From NCBI GenBank assembly GCA_021157415.1, contig JAGGWN010000002.1:1-63388 (forward strand): a stretch of DNA of 63,388 nt, in the 5' to 3' direction. Below are positions 35,525 to 44,946 of the stretch, one piece after another. Origin of the DNA: Bacteroidales bacterium. Its GTDB lineage: Bacteria > Bacteroidota > Bacteroidia > Bacteroidales > VadinHA17. The notes under the pieces are model-generated. The model was not told the origin of the DNA. It worked only from the letters and a program-made list of their open reading frames with translations, and made no database searches. Every line of letters begins with the position of its first letter. The first letter of the stretch is position 1. Both the position numbers and the translations under genes were made by a program.

Positions 35525-37558
35525 ATGGACACAATTACCAAACGAGCGGCAGACAACATCAGGATACTGTCTGCCGCCATGGTTGAAAAAGCCCAGTCGG
35601 GCCATCCCGGCGGAGCTATGGGTGGGGCTGATTTTATACATATCCTCTATTCAGAGTTTCTGAACTTCGATCCTTCGGATATGACATGGACTAACCGGGA
35701 CCGTTTTTTTCTCGATCCAGGTCATATGTCCCCCATGCTCTACTCCGAACTTGCTCTGACGGGGCATTTCTCACTGGATGACCTGAAACACTTCCGGCAA
35801 TGGGGCAGTCCCACGCCGGGACATCCGGAGAAAGATCCCAGGAGGGGTATTGAGAACACCTCCGGGCCGCTGGGGCAAGGTCATGTTATGGCCGTGGGAG
35901 CAGCCATCGCTGAACGTTTTCTGGAAGCCCGTTTCGGCAACTGGATGAAACACAATATCTATACGTATATCTCCGACGGGGGTATCCAGGAAGAGATCTC
36001 ACAGGGAGCAGGCCGCCTGGCCGGGCATCTGGGTCTCGGCAATCTCATCATGTTCTATGACTCGAATGATATACAGCTCTCTTCGGAGACCAGCGATGTG
36101 ACTTCCGAGAATACGGCCCTGAAGTATGAAGCCTGGGGATGGCATGTACAGTCCATCAACGGTAACAGTCATGATGCGATCCGGAAAGCTTTGCGTGAGG
36201 CACAGAAAGTAACAGACAAACCCTCCCTGATCATCGGAAAGACGGTGATGGGAAAAGGAGCCGTAGATGAAGACGGGAACAGTTTTGAACGCAAAGTATC
36301 CACACACGGCATGCCGCTAAGCAAAGCAGGTGCCGACTTCAAAAAGACCGTGGAGAATCTTGGCGGAGACCCCGACAACCCGTTCATGATCTTTCCGGAG
36401 GTGTCCGATTTCTACAGCAAAGTGCTAAAAGAAAAACGGGAGTATGCCGAATGGAAAAAAGAAGAACAGGCCAGATGGGAAAAAGCCAATCCCGAACTGG
36501 CTGAGAAATGGAATCGTTATTTCTCAGGAGCCCTGCCAAAACTTGACTTCAGTGAGATCAACCAGAAAGAGAACATCGCCACCCGGGCTGCTTCGGGGAC
36601 GGTACTGGGCTGGCTGGCCGACAAGGTCGATAATCTTATCGTTACCTCTGCCGATCTTTCCAACAGTGACAAAACGGATGCTTTTCTGAAAAAAACCACA
36701 ATACTGAAACGGGGCGACTTCTCCGGCTCTTTTCTTCAGGCAGGCGTTTCCGAGTTGACCATGGCCGCCGTGGCCAACGGCATCGCTCTACACGGAGGGA
36801 TCATCCCGGTCACCGGCACTTTTTTCGTCTTTTCCGATTACATGAAGCCTGCGGTACGTATGGCTGCCCTGATGGAATTACCAGTAAAATATGTATGGAC
36901 CCATGATGCTTTTCGCGTAGGTGAAGACGGGCCTACCCACCAGCCGGTAGAGCAGGAAGCTCAGATCAGGTTGCTGGAACAGTTGAAAAATCACTCTCAC
37001 AGGGATTCTTTGCTGGTATTGCGTCCTGCCGACGCCCATGAAACCACCATAGCCTGGAAACTGGCATTGGAAAACAGGAGTGCGCCTACGGCACTCATCC
37101 TTTCCCGCCAGGGCATCAAAGACCTTCCTGCCCAAACTTCCCGGTTTCAGGAAGCCCTCCGGGCCGACAAAGGAGCCTACATCGTTTCCAGGGATCCCGG
37201 CAAACCCGACGTGGTACTTGTCGCCAACGGATCCGAAGTCTCCACGCTGGTGGAAAGTGCAGAAATGCTTAAAAAAAAGAAAAGCCTTTCAGTACAGATC
37301 GTATCAGCTATATCCGAAGGTCTTTTCAGACAGCAGTCTGAAGAATACCGTCTGGAAGTATTGCCTGAGGAGATCCCAACCTTCGGCCTGACGGCAGGTC
37401 TTCCCAGCACACTACAAGGCCTGGTGGGATGCAAGGGCTTTGTTTACGGGATGCGTTCTTTCGGTTATTCTGCCTCCTATAAGGTACTGGATGAAAAAAT
37501 GGGATTTACGGGTGAACATATCTATGAAGAGATCACCGCTTTCCTGGGGATCCGGTAA
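35525..37558 (+). CDS. tkt: Transketolase
   Basis: 677 aa, full single-chain transketolase: pyrophosphate domain with GHPGGAMGGADF and PTPGHPE, the ThDP/Mg region HNIYTYISDGGIQEEISQGAG, pyrimidine domain with the catalytic Glu in VGEDGPTHQPVEQ, and a C-terminal domain. Moves two-carbon units between pentose and other sugar phosphates, so it takes the ribulose 5-phosphate from Gnd into glycolysis. Last gene of the operon; a strong terminator lies 20 bp after the stop. Confidence 0.95.
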   Translation: MDTITKRAADNIRILSAAMVEKAQSGHPGGAMGGADFIHILYSEFLNFDPSDMTWTNRDRFFLDPGHMSPMLYSELALTGHFSLDDLKHFRQWGSPTPGHPEKDPRRGIENTSGPLGQGHVMAVGAAIAERFLEARFGNWMKHNIYTYISDGGIQEEISQGAGRLAGHLGLGNLIMFYDSNDIQLSSETSDVTSENTALKYEAWGWHVQSINGNSHDAIRKALREAQKVTDKPSLIIGKTVMGKGAVDEDGNSFERKVSTHGMPLSKAGADFKKTVENLGGDPDNPFMIFPEVSDFYSKVLKEKREYAEWKKEEQARWEKANPELAEKWNRYFSGALPKLDFSEINQKENIATRAASGTVLGWLADKVDNLIVTSADLSNSDKTDAFLKKTTILKRGDFSGSFLQAGVSELTMAAVANGIALHGGIIPVTGTFFVFSDYMKPAVRMAALMELPVKYVWTHDAFRVGEDGPTHQPVEQEAQIRLLEQLKNHSHRDSLLVLRPADAHETTIAWKLALENRSAPTALILSRQGIKDLPAQTSRFQEALRADKGAYIVSRDPGKPDVVLVANGSEVSTLVESAEMLKKKKSLSVQIVSAISEGLFRQQSEEYRLEVLPEEIPTFGLTAGLPSTLQGLVGCKGFVYGMRSFGYSASYKVLDEKMGFTGEHIYEEITAFLGIR

Positions 37559-37574
37559 TAACATACGTCAACAA

Positions 37575-37604
37575 AAAAGCCCGCTCTGCAGAGCGGGCTT
37601 TTTT
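37575..37604. terminator. Strong bidirectional terminator
   Basis: Perfect 20-base palindrome at 37579-37598 (GCCCGCTCTG and its complement) with A-run before and T-run after. Serves the transketolase gene on the plus strand and the convergent TlpA-like gene on the minus strand. Confidence 0.92.
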
Positions 37605-37623
37605 GTTGCATGGCTGTTGACAA

Positions 37624-38715
37624 TCAATCCAACAATTCAGCCAGTTTCTTTTTCAATGCATCTCCTCTGAGATTCTTAGCGATGATCTTGCCATCTTTAT
37701 CCAACAGAAAATTAGATGGAATGGAACGTACTCCGTACTCTTTGGCGACATCTGCTTTCCACCCTTTCAGATCGGAAACCTGTGTCCAGAGCAGCCCGTC
37801 CTTCTTAATGGCTTTTATCCAGTTGTCCCGGTCATCATCCAGCGAAACGCCTATAACATCAAATCCTTTGTCATGATATTTTTTATAGGTTTTCACAAGA
37901 TTGGGGTTCTCGGCACGACAGGGGCTACACCAGGCAGCCCAGAAATCAATTAACAGATAATGTCCGAAAAGGGAAGAAAGGGTCACCTCTTGCCCTGTGG
38001 TATCCGGCAGGGTGAAATCCAGGGCCGGCTGGCCCAGGGCAACTTTTTTCTTGGCTTCGGCCCATTCACGTAATTCCTTGACAAAATCAATCTGATTAAA
38101 AGAAGAGTCCAGCTGATCAAGATACTTTTCGATCTCTTCCCCTTCCATGCTATAAGCCATACTCCTCAACAAATAAGGAGATACCAGAGACTGAGGATGT
38201 TCCTCCATAAATATTTTCTCAACATTTTGCTGTTTTTTGGTGATTGAGTCATATTGATCCTCGATCTTTTTCGACAAGTCTTCATTCCCTGTCATTTTAG
38301 CCTGCTGCCATTGGCCGTACAGGTCTTTAAATTGTTTTTCAAATGGTTTCATGGTCTCCTGATAGGCATTATATTCATCCTGATAAGGAGAACCTTCAGC
38401 TTTTGCAAGCCAAAGAGAATCAACATTCCCGGTAATTTTCAGCTTATTGTTTTCAAGAAACAACAACAGGTAACCACGCTTGTCCTGCACCTGAAGATAA
38501 TACACATCGGGATGCTCGAGTGTTCCTTCCATTTTGAAGTTTCCGTCTTTTATCTCAGCCGAATCAACATGGACGATTTCCTGATTTTCTTGTTTTGACA
38601 GATAAACTTTCCCCGCCACAGCCCCATCCAGGTGGCCTGTAATCTTATAACGGGGGGTATTGTTACATGCCCAGAAGCCTGCAACCATAAACAATAGAAT
38701 AATAACTTTTTTCAT
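37624..38715 (-). CDS. TlpA-like thiol-disulfide oxidoreductase with DUF4369, lipoprotein
   Basis: 363 aa. Lipoprotein leader with a Cys near residue 16 (VAGFWACNN), an N-terminal DUF4369 beta domain (about 20-130), a helical linker (130-230) and a thioredoxin fold (about 228-363) with the active site W-C-S-P-C. Members of this group keep outer proteins or cytochrome cofactors reduced in the periplasm of Bacteroidota. Its own unit between two convergent or tandem neighbours. No partner gene suggests a client. Confidence 0.9.
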   Translation of the reverse strand: MKKVIILLFMVAGFWACNNTPRYKITGHLDGAVAGKVYLSKQENQEIVHVDSAEIKDGNFKMEGTLEHPDVYYLQVQDKRGYLLLFLENNKLKITGNVDSLWLAKAEGSPYQDEYNAYQETMKPFEKQFKDLYGQWQQAKMTGNEDLSKKIEDQYDSITKKQQNVEKIFMEEHPQSLVSPYLLRSMAYSMEGEEIEKYLDQLDSSFNQIDFVKELREWAEAKKKVALGQPALDFTLPDTTGQEVTLSSLFGHYLLIDFWAAWCSPCRAENPNLVKTYKKYHDKGFDVIGVSLDDDRDNWIKAIKKDGLLWTQVSDLKGWKADVAKEYGVRSIPSNFLLDKDGKIIAKNLRGDALKKKLAELLD

Positions 38716-38823
38716 TCGTACAGAATTAGATGATTAAATTAAATAAAATACTATAAAGAATTGTGTTGTTCCGGTAAAGGAGGTAAAGATAGGGATAAAC
38801 AATTGCTTAAAAAAGCATTTCAT

Positions 38824-39897
38824 TTAACAAAAATAGTTTTGAAGTATATCTCTGGCTGCCTTGTATGGATCTGCTTTTCTTTCCATCACCACCTTCTCTG
38901 TTTCTGCAATTTTCTTCCTGATTTCCTCATCACCGTAAAAGTGCTGCTTCAGCCCTTCGTTCAGGGCCTCAAAAAACCAATAGCGTGCCTGCTGTTTACG
39001 TCTCTCGTCAAAATAGCCGTTCCCTCTGGTAAAAGCCATATATTCCAACAGGGTATCCCAGGCTTCCGTAATCCCCTTGTTTTCAACTACAGAACAAGTT
39101 CTCACGCGAGGCAGCCATCCGGAGGCAGATAAGGGAAAAAGATGCAGCGCCGATTCGTATTCCTTTACCGCTTTGGCGGCTGCTTCCCGGTTTTCCCCAT
39201 CGGCTTTGGTGATAAGGATCATATCCGCCATCTCCATGATCCCTCTTTTCATACCTTGTATTTCATCGCCGGCACCTGCCAGCATCAGCAACAGGAAAAA
39301 GTCAACCATAGAGTGTACAGCCACTTCGGACTGTCCCACCCCAACGGTCTCGACAAAGACCACCTCATAGCCGGCCGCTTCGCACAACAGGATTGTTTCA
39401 CGGGTTCTGGATGCCACGCCTCCCAGTGAACCTGCCGTAGGGGAGGGTCTTATAAAAGCGTTCGGACTGGCAGCCAGTCTTTCCATACGGGTCTTATCTC
39501 CCAGGATGCTCCCTCCGCTTTTCTGACTGGAAGGATCAATGGCCAGAATGGCCAGTTTTTTTTCATTTTCCGTCAGATAAACACCCAATGACTCAATAAA
39601 ACTGCTCTTTCCTACACCGGGTACTCCGGTAATCCCTACGCGTATGCTGCCGCCGGCATGAGGCAGACATCCTGCCAGAATCTCTCCGGCCAGGGCCTGG
39701 TGGGACGGTAACGAACTCTCCAGCAAAGTGATCGCCTGGCTCAACAGGGAGATGTCTCCGGCAAGAATACCCTGAATGTACTCTTCGGGAGTCAATAGTT
39801 TCTTCTTCTTCCGTATAAAATTATTGACTGCCCCGGGGCTGATCCCCTGTGCAGAAGAAGTATCCGTCTTATTTTCTTTTTCTTCCACTTCCTGCAT
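38824..39897 (-). CDS. meaB: MeaB/ArgK-type GTPase (methylmalonyl-CoA mutase chaperone)
   Basis: About 357 aa from the Met chosen here. An in-frame ATG 15 codons earlier sits inside the stem-loop and T-run of a terminator (39925-39956), so 39897 is the better start. Walker A GVPGVGKSS, IDPSSQKSGGSILGDKTRM, and the metal/G3 block FVETVGVGQSE and G4-like ITKADGENR are the MeaB set. It guards and reloads adenosylcobalamin in methylmalonyl-CoA mutase, used for propionate formation. The mutase itself is not in this window. Confidence 0.93.
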   Translation of the reverse strand: MQEVEEKENKTDTSSAQGISPGAVNNFIRKKKKLLTPEEYIQGILAGDISLLSQAITLLESSLPSHQALAGEILAGCLPHAGGSIRVGITGVPGVGKSSFIESLGVYLTENEKKLAILAIDPSSQKSGGSILGDKTRMERLAASPNAFIRPSPTAGSLGGVASRTRETILLCEAAGYEVVFVETVGVGQSEVAVHSMVDFFLLLMLAGAGDEIQGMKRGIMEMADMILITKADGENREAAAKAVKEYESALHLFPLSASGWLPRVRTCSVVENKGITEAWDTLLEYMAFTRGNGYFDERRKQQARYWFFEALNEGLKQHFYGDEEIRKKIAETEKVVMERKADPYKAARDILQNYFC

Positions 39898-39924
39898 CCC
39901 TGTTTCAGTGACGAAGATAATAAC

Positions 39925-39956
39925 TAAAAAAAAGGGACGCAAGGTTTTTGCATCCC
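39925..39956 (-). terminator. Intrinsic terminator after the DUF1573 gene
   Basis: On the minus strand GGGATGCAA / TTGCGTCCC forms a 9-bp stem with one G-T pair and a 5-nt loop, followed by seven T. It lies 26 bp after the DUF1573 stop and excludes the upstream alternative start of MeaB. Confidence 0.8.
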
Positions 39957-39981
39957 TATCATGTTATTAATATCCACAGTT

Positions 39982-41085
39982 CTATTTTTTCTTTGCCGGT
40001 GGTTCTACGATCCCTGTGATCCTTAACATGGTTGTTGGAGAATCCGGATCATTCGTGATCACCGTAATGGACTTGCTCTGGCGACCCTTATAAGCGCCCG
40101 TATGGAATATCGCCTTTATATTGCTGGACTGCCCCGGCTTGATCACTTTCTCTTTCGGGCTGACAGCAGTACACCCGCAACTTGAACGCACTTTATGTAT
40201 CACCAGATCACTTTTGCCGGTATTGGTAAAGACAAATTCATGTTCTACTTCGGAACGTTGCAGAGCTTTTCCAAAATCATAACTTTTTCCCTTAAAACTA
40301 ATATGAGGAGCCTTCGCCCGCTGTTCGGGTGTGAGTTTACTGAAATCCTGCTCTATAGAAGCAGAGACCACCAGTCTTGAATTACTTTGCTCTTTCCCGT
40401 TGAGCTTCAACCACACCCGGTCAATCACAAAACCCCAGTCATTTTTCTTATTTGCATCATAAGTCACCTCAATGTAACCTTTCTGGTTGGGTTTCAGAAC
40501 AGGGGGAACCGCTTTTAACGTAAGATGCGACGGAACCCGGGTGAATTCAATCTTTATATCATGGTCTGAGGTATTAATGATCTCGTCTTTCCTCACTTTT
40601 TTCTGGTGCTTGTATGTCCTGGTAAAAGCTACATGGTTGGCCTTTAGCCTGAGCCCGTCAATCTCGTAAGGATAAATATCCTTTACCGTTTTGGGACGAG
40701 GCTCTACAAAGCCCATGATTCGCAACATCACCGGTCCGGAGGAAGCATTGGAATATATAGTAATGGTTTTGGAAAACTTGTTGGGCCGGTTTCTCGGATT
40801 ATAAGCTACCCGTATAAAACCTTCCCCTCCGGGGGGAATCGGCTCTTTCGACCAGGTAGGTGTGGTACAGCCACATGAGGATACCACCCGCTGAATGATC
40901 AAAGGCTGACTGCCGGTATTCCTGAATTTGAAATCATGGATAACAACCCCTGCTTCCTCTTTGATTTTTCCAAAATCATAGATCTTCTCCTTAAAGACAA
41001 TGTTCGGCGTTTTCTGTTGGGAAAGTACCGGAAGTCCAATTGCCATTATCGCAATCACCACTGCAAGCCTATAAAAAACTTTCAT
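39982..41085 (-). CDS. Tandem DUF1573 (ASH-type) exported protein
   Basis: 367 aa, signal peptide to about residue 22 (GLPVLSQ). Two DUF1573 beta-sandwich domains, about 27-120 and 255-360, each with an N-terminal F-x-x-x-x-Y-D-F-G-K strand and a conserved SSCGCT-x-P/A-V motif. A middle domain of about 120 residues joins them. Common in Bacteroidota; proposed roles are surface or periplasmic binding, but no function is shown. Monocistronic with its own terminator; transcribed away from the TolB/Omp85-like gene. Confidence 0.85.
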   Translation of the reverse strand: MKVFYRLAVVIAIMAIGLPVLSQQKTPNIVFKEKIYDFGKIKEEAGVVIHDFKFRNTGSQPLIIQRVVSSCGCTTPTWSKEPIPPGGEGFIRVAYNPRNRPNKFSKTITIYSNASSGPVMLRIMGFVEPRPKTVKDIYPYEIDGLRLKANHVAFTRTYKHQKKVRKDEIINTSDHDIKIEFTRVPSHLTLKAVPPVLKPNQKGYIEVTYDANKKNDWGFVIDRVWLKLNGKEQSNSRLVVSASIEQDFSKLTPEQRAKAPHISFKGKSYDFGKALQRSEVEHEFVFTNTGKSDLVIHKVRSSCGCTAVSPKEKVIKPGQSSNIKAIFHTGAYKGRQSKSITVITNDPDSPTTMLRITGIVEPPAKKK

Positions 41086-41264
41086 TTTCTGTTTTTTTTT
41101 GGTTAATATAATTTACTTCCTTTACATGCCTATTCAATAAAGTAAACAAACCGTCTCGTTTTACGTTCAAAAATTAAAGAAGTTCAATTTTATAAAATAT
41201 AAATTAAAATTTAACTGATTTTAACTATTTTTAACGTTTCTCATGTAATGTTTTTTTGGTTTTT

Positions 41265-44200
41265 ATGAACCGTGGAAGAAAATTGAGAGGAAAGGTTTTG
41301 TGGGGGATGTTTTTTCTCACGGGACTGCTGATTGCCGGTATACCTGCCCGGGGTCAGTTTTACAACGGTCATCAAATGACATTCGGGAAGAACAGGGTTC
41401 AATACAACACTTTTTTCTGGTCTTTCTATCGTTTTGAGCAATATGATGTTTATTTCAACGAATACGGACGTCAACTGGCCGATTACACAGCCGAAGTGGT
41501 ACAAAAAAAACTTTATGAAACAGAAGATTATTTTGACTACACCCTGAACAAAAGGCTTATCTTCCTGGTATACAACAAACTGTCAGACTTTCGTCAAAGC
41601 AATATCGGACTGGAAGGAGAAAACGCGGAAAACAACATAGGAGGGATCCGTTATGTGATAGACAACAAGGTATTTGTGTACTTCAACGGAGATCATATCC
41701 GGTTTGACCGGGAGATCGGGGCAGCCATCGCACAGGTGTTAATCGATGAAATGATCAACGGAGGAGACCGTAAAGACAAAGCGTCCGCTTCAGCCAGGAT
41801 CTCCCTCCCCGACTGGTTCACCAAAGGCCTTATCTCCTACGTCTCCGACCCGTGGGACCTCACCCTTGAAAACAGGGTTAAAGACGGAATTTTAAGCAAA
41901 AGGTATGAGAAACTGAACCATCTGGAACGAGATGATGCGGTCTGGGCAGGACATTCTTTCTGGCGTTATATTGCAAAAGAATATGGCGACGCGGTAATCC
42001 CAAATATCCTGTACCTGACACGTATCAATAAAAATCTGGAAAAAGGGTTTTATTACGTCCTGGGTAAAAAGATTAAAGAGTTGTCGGCCGACTGGGTGGC
42101 ACATTACAAAAATATATATGCACCGGAAGAAGAAGGAAGGGACGATCCCACAGGGACCCCCCTTCTTAAAAAAACCAAACCCAAACATGTCTATAAGCAA
42201 ATAAAGGTCAGCCCTGACGGAACACACATTGCTTATGTAACAAATGAACTGGGGCGATACAAGATCTGGATGTACGACGTAGGCACCCACAAAAAGAAAA
42301 AGATCTATGCCCATGAACCCCGTGTCGAGCAGATTATAGACTATTCTTATCCGGTGGTTAGCTGGTATCCCAACGGTCGCATGCTGGCTTTTATTGCCGA
42401 ACAGAATGGCGGACTGGACATATTTTTTTACCGGCTGAATTCCAGAAAAACAGAAAAAATAAATCTTCTTTATTTTGAGAAGATTCTGGATTTTGATTTT
42501 TCCGATGATGGGGCACAAATGGTGTTCTCGGCAGTAAAGAACGGGCAAACTGACCTTTATGTCTATGACCTGGCCTCCGGTACCAATGTCCAGCTAACCA
42601 ACGATCTGGAAGATGATCTTCATCCGCGTTTTATTAATGAGTCACAACAGATCCTGTTTAGTTCAAACCGGAGCTCTGACACCCTGGTCCTAAAACAAAA
42701 ATCCTCCAAACCTAAAACGGTTCCGTTTCACGATTTGTTCATTTATGATTATAAATTAAGGTCCAATGTTTTAAAACGGCTGGCCGAAGGGATATACTGG
42801 GACAAAAATTATCCTGCCCAGGCCGGAAAAAAAGAATTCCTCTATCTGGGCAACCAGAATGGCATTGTCAACCGTTATGCCGCCAGCTTTGACAGTGGCA
42901 TTGCTTACATTGATACAGCGGTACATTACCGTTATTTCACTATTTCCAAACCACTGACCAATTACAAGCGCAATATTCTTGAACAGGATTACTCTCAGGA
43001 ATCCGGACTGGGTGGAGACATTGTTTTTACCAAAGGAAGATATATTCCCGAATACGACACCCCTGATCTGGGGGATAAGCCTTTCGGAGATTCTCTGGCA
43101 CCTACGGCTTACCGGGAGGTCATGAACAAACAATATCACTCACAAGACAGTCTGGAGCAACTCCGGCAAAAACTTATCGCAGAAGATCGTCAGCGGCGCG
43201 ATACCCTTACCAGGCCGTTGTACACCTATTTCGAAGATAAGAACCTGATTGATATCAACCATTACATCTTCGAACAGGAAAAACAAAATTATTACAACCA
43301 TCTCATCCTGGGAAAATATGCAGATGTTGATCTCGACACAGCAAAGATGAAATTCCCCGCCATTCGTATCTATGAGACGGCTTTCTATCAGGATTATTCT
43401 TCCAACCAGCTGGATTTCAGCTCACTGAGCAATTCTTATCAGTATTTCAGCGGCAGCGGGATGTATTACAACCCCGGCATTAACGGTCTTTTTAAAATCG
43501 GGGCAAAAGATCTTTTTGAAGATTACAGAATCACGGCCGGTTTTCGCTTTTCGGGCGACTTTACCAGTAATGAATACCTGATCAGTTTTGAGAATCTGAA
43601 AAACAGGCTCGACAAGCAATTGGTTTTTCACCGGCAGTCATACAAAGCCAATAATTATCAGACTAACTCATACGAGAAAGTCACGTCGCAGCAGATCTTT
43701 TTTATTGCCAAATATCCTTTCAGTCAAGTAATGGCCCTAAGAGCCACTGCCAGCATTCGTACGGACAGAATGGTAGCTCTCGCCACCGACAATGCCAACC
43801 TGCAACAACCCAACACGTTTACTCCCTGGGCAAGTGCAAAACTGGAATATATCTTTGACAACACCCGTTTCAGAACCGTCAATATCTATTTCGGTACCCG
43901 TCTGAAAATATTCGGAGAAGCTTACTATCAACTTAACAACTGGAAATCGGATGTATATATTCTGGGAGCGGATATCAGGCATTATCAACGTATCCATCGT
44001 GATTTTATCTGGGCTACCCGTCTGGCCGGGAGTTCCTCTTTCGGTCATTACAAGCTCTTGTACTATCTGGGCGGAGTGGATAACTCCCTGCTGAACATGT
44101 TCAATCCGGAAAAAAACTTCAACCAGAATATCCCTGTAGATTATTCCCGGAACTATATCTTCCAGACCCTTGCCACGGATATGCGAGGATTCCATCAGAA

Positions 44201-44573
44201 TATCCGCAACGGAAGCAATTTCATTTTGTTGAATTCCGAACTCAGACTGCCTCTTTTCAGATACCTGGCCAATCATCCTCTGGGCTCCAGGTTCCTGAAC
44301 AGTTTTCAAGTGGTGGGTTTTGGCGACCTTGGCACAGCCTGGAATGGTCTCAGCCCCTATTCCGGACAAAATGCCTATGACAAAAGGATTATCAAAAACG
44401 GACCTCTTACTGTCACACTGGAAACCAACCGGGAACCTTTTGTGGCCGGTTTCGGCTGGGGAGCCAGGGCCCTGGTATTCGGATATTTTATCCGTTTTGA
44501 TATGGCCTGGGGGGTGGAAAACTTTATCGTCCGGCCGCATATGTTCCATCTGTCATTTGCTACTGATTTTTGA
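41265..44573 (+). CDS. TolB-like propeller protein with Omp85-type C-terminal barrel
   Basis: About 1102 aa from the ATG at 41265; an upstream TTG three codons earlier is less likely. Signal peptide ends near PARGQ. Then a peptidase-MA-like region without an HExxH zinc motif (about 35-270), a WD40/TolB-type propeller (about 285-560, repeated DGTHIAYVTNELGRYKIWMYD units) and a beta-barrel C-terminal domain like surface antigen Omp85 with terminal Phe (FATDF). Large outer-membrane protein conserved in Bacteroidota; the role is not known. The following TauE/SafE gene starts 4 bp after its stop. Confidence 0.8.
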   Translation: MNRGRKLRGKVLWGMFFLTGLLIAGIPARGQFYNGHQMTFGKNRVQYNTFFWSFYRFEQYDVYFNEYGRQLADYTAEVVQKKLYETEDYFDYTLNKRLIFLVYNKLSDFRQSNIGLEGENAENNIGGIRYVIDNKVFVYFNGDHIRFDREIGAAIAQVLIDEMINGGDRKDKASASARISLPDWFTKGLISYVSDPWDLTLENRVKDGILSKRYEKLNHLERDDAVWAGHSFWRYIAKEYGDAVIPNILYLTRINKNLEKGFYYVLGKKIKELSADWVAHYKNIYAPEEEGRDDPTGTPLLKKTKPKHVYKQIKVSPDGTHIAYVTNELGRYKIWMYDVGTHKKKKIYAHEPRVEQIIDYSYPVVSWYPNGRMLAFIAEQNGGLDIFFYRLNSRKTEKINLLYFEKILDFDFSDDGAQMVFSAVKNGQTDLYVYDLASGTNVQLTNDLEDDLHPRFINESQQILFSSNRSSDTLVLKQKSSKPKTVPFHDLFIYDYKLRSNVLKRLAEGIYWDKNYPAQAGKKEFLYLGNQNGIVNRYAASFDSGIAYIDTAVHYRYFTISKPLTNYKRNILEQDYSQESGLGGDIVFTKGRYIPEYDTPDLGDKPFGDSLAPTAYREVMNKQYHSQDSLEQLRQKLIAEDRQRRDTLTRPLYTYFEDKNLIDINHYIFEQEKQNYYNHLILGKYADVDLDTAKMKFPAIRIYETAFYQDYSSNQLDFSSLSNSYQYFSGSGMYYNPGINGLFKIGAKDLFEDYRITAGFRFSGDFTSNEYLISFENLKNRLDKQLVFHRQSYKANNYQTNSYEKVTSQQIFFIAKYPFSQVMALRATASIRTDRMVALATDNANLQQPNTFTPWASAKLEYIFDNTRFRTVNIYFGTRLKIFGEAYYQLNNWKSDVYILGADIRHYQRIHRDFIWATRLAGSSSFGHYKLLYYLGGVDNSLLNMFNPEKNFNQNIPVDYSRNYIFQTLATDMRGFHQNIRNGSNFILLNSELRLPLFRYLANHPLGSRFLNSFQVVGFGDLGTAWNGLSPYSGQNAYDKRIIKNGPLTVTLETNREPFVAGFGWGARALVFGYFIRFDMAWGVENFIVRPHMFHLSFATDF

Positions 44574-44577
44574 TACT

Positions 44578-44946
44578 ATGGCAACAACACAGCTTATTAT
44601 TTTGCTTATTACAGGACTGCTTGCCGGTTTTGTCAGCGGGGCCATGGGCGTTGGCGGCGGAGTCATCATCGTCCCTGCCCTGGTTTTTCTGCTGGGGATG
44701 ACACAACATGAAGCCCAGGGAACCAGCCTGGGCGTGCTGGCTGTTCCCGTGGTTTTACTGGGAGCCATCAACTACTACAAAAACGGATATCTGAACCTGA
44801 AATTTGCTCTTATTCTGGCACTGGCATTTTTCATCGGAGGCTATTTGGGCTCGGCAACAGCCATAGCCCTTCCGGACAGACTGTTACGCAAAATCTTCGG
44901 AGGGTTGATTTTTGTTGTCTCATTAAAAATGATTTTCGGAAAATAA
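44578..44946 (+). CDS. Half-size TauE/SafE (TSUP) membrane transporter
   Basis: 122 aa from the ATG at 44578; a longer frame begins inside the preceding gene and is not used. Four hydrophobic segments with the TSUP signature GAMGVGGGVIIVPAL near the N-terminus and QGTSLGV in the second segment. Family members usually have two such halves (about 250 aa) for export of sulfite, sulfonates or other organic anions; this is one half, so it may act as a dimer. Four bp after the propeller protein and directly abutting the M20 gene, so the three form one unit. Confidence 0.85.
   Translation: MATTQLIILLITGLLAGFVSGAMGVGGGVIIVPALVFLLGMTQHEAQGTSLGVLAVPVVLLGAINYYKNGYLNLKFALILALAFFIGGYLGSATAIALPDRLLRKIFGGLIFVVSLKMIFGK

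Noticed and set aside
44320-44577. N-terminal extension of the TauE/SafE ORF
   Set aside because: It lies within the preceding gene in another frame, is hydrophilic and lacks family similarity; the ATG at 44578 starts the first membrane segment.
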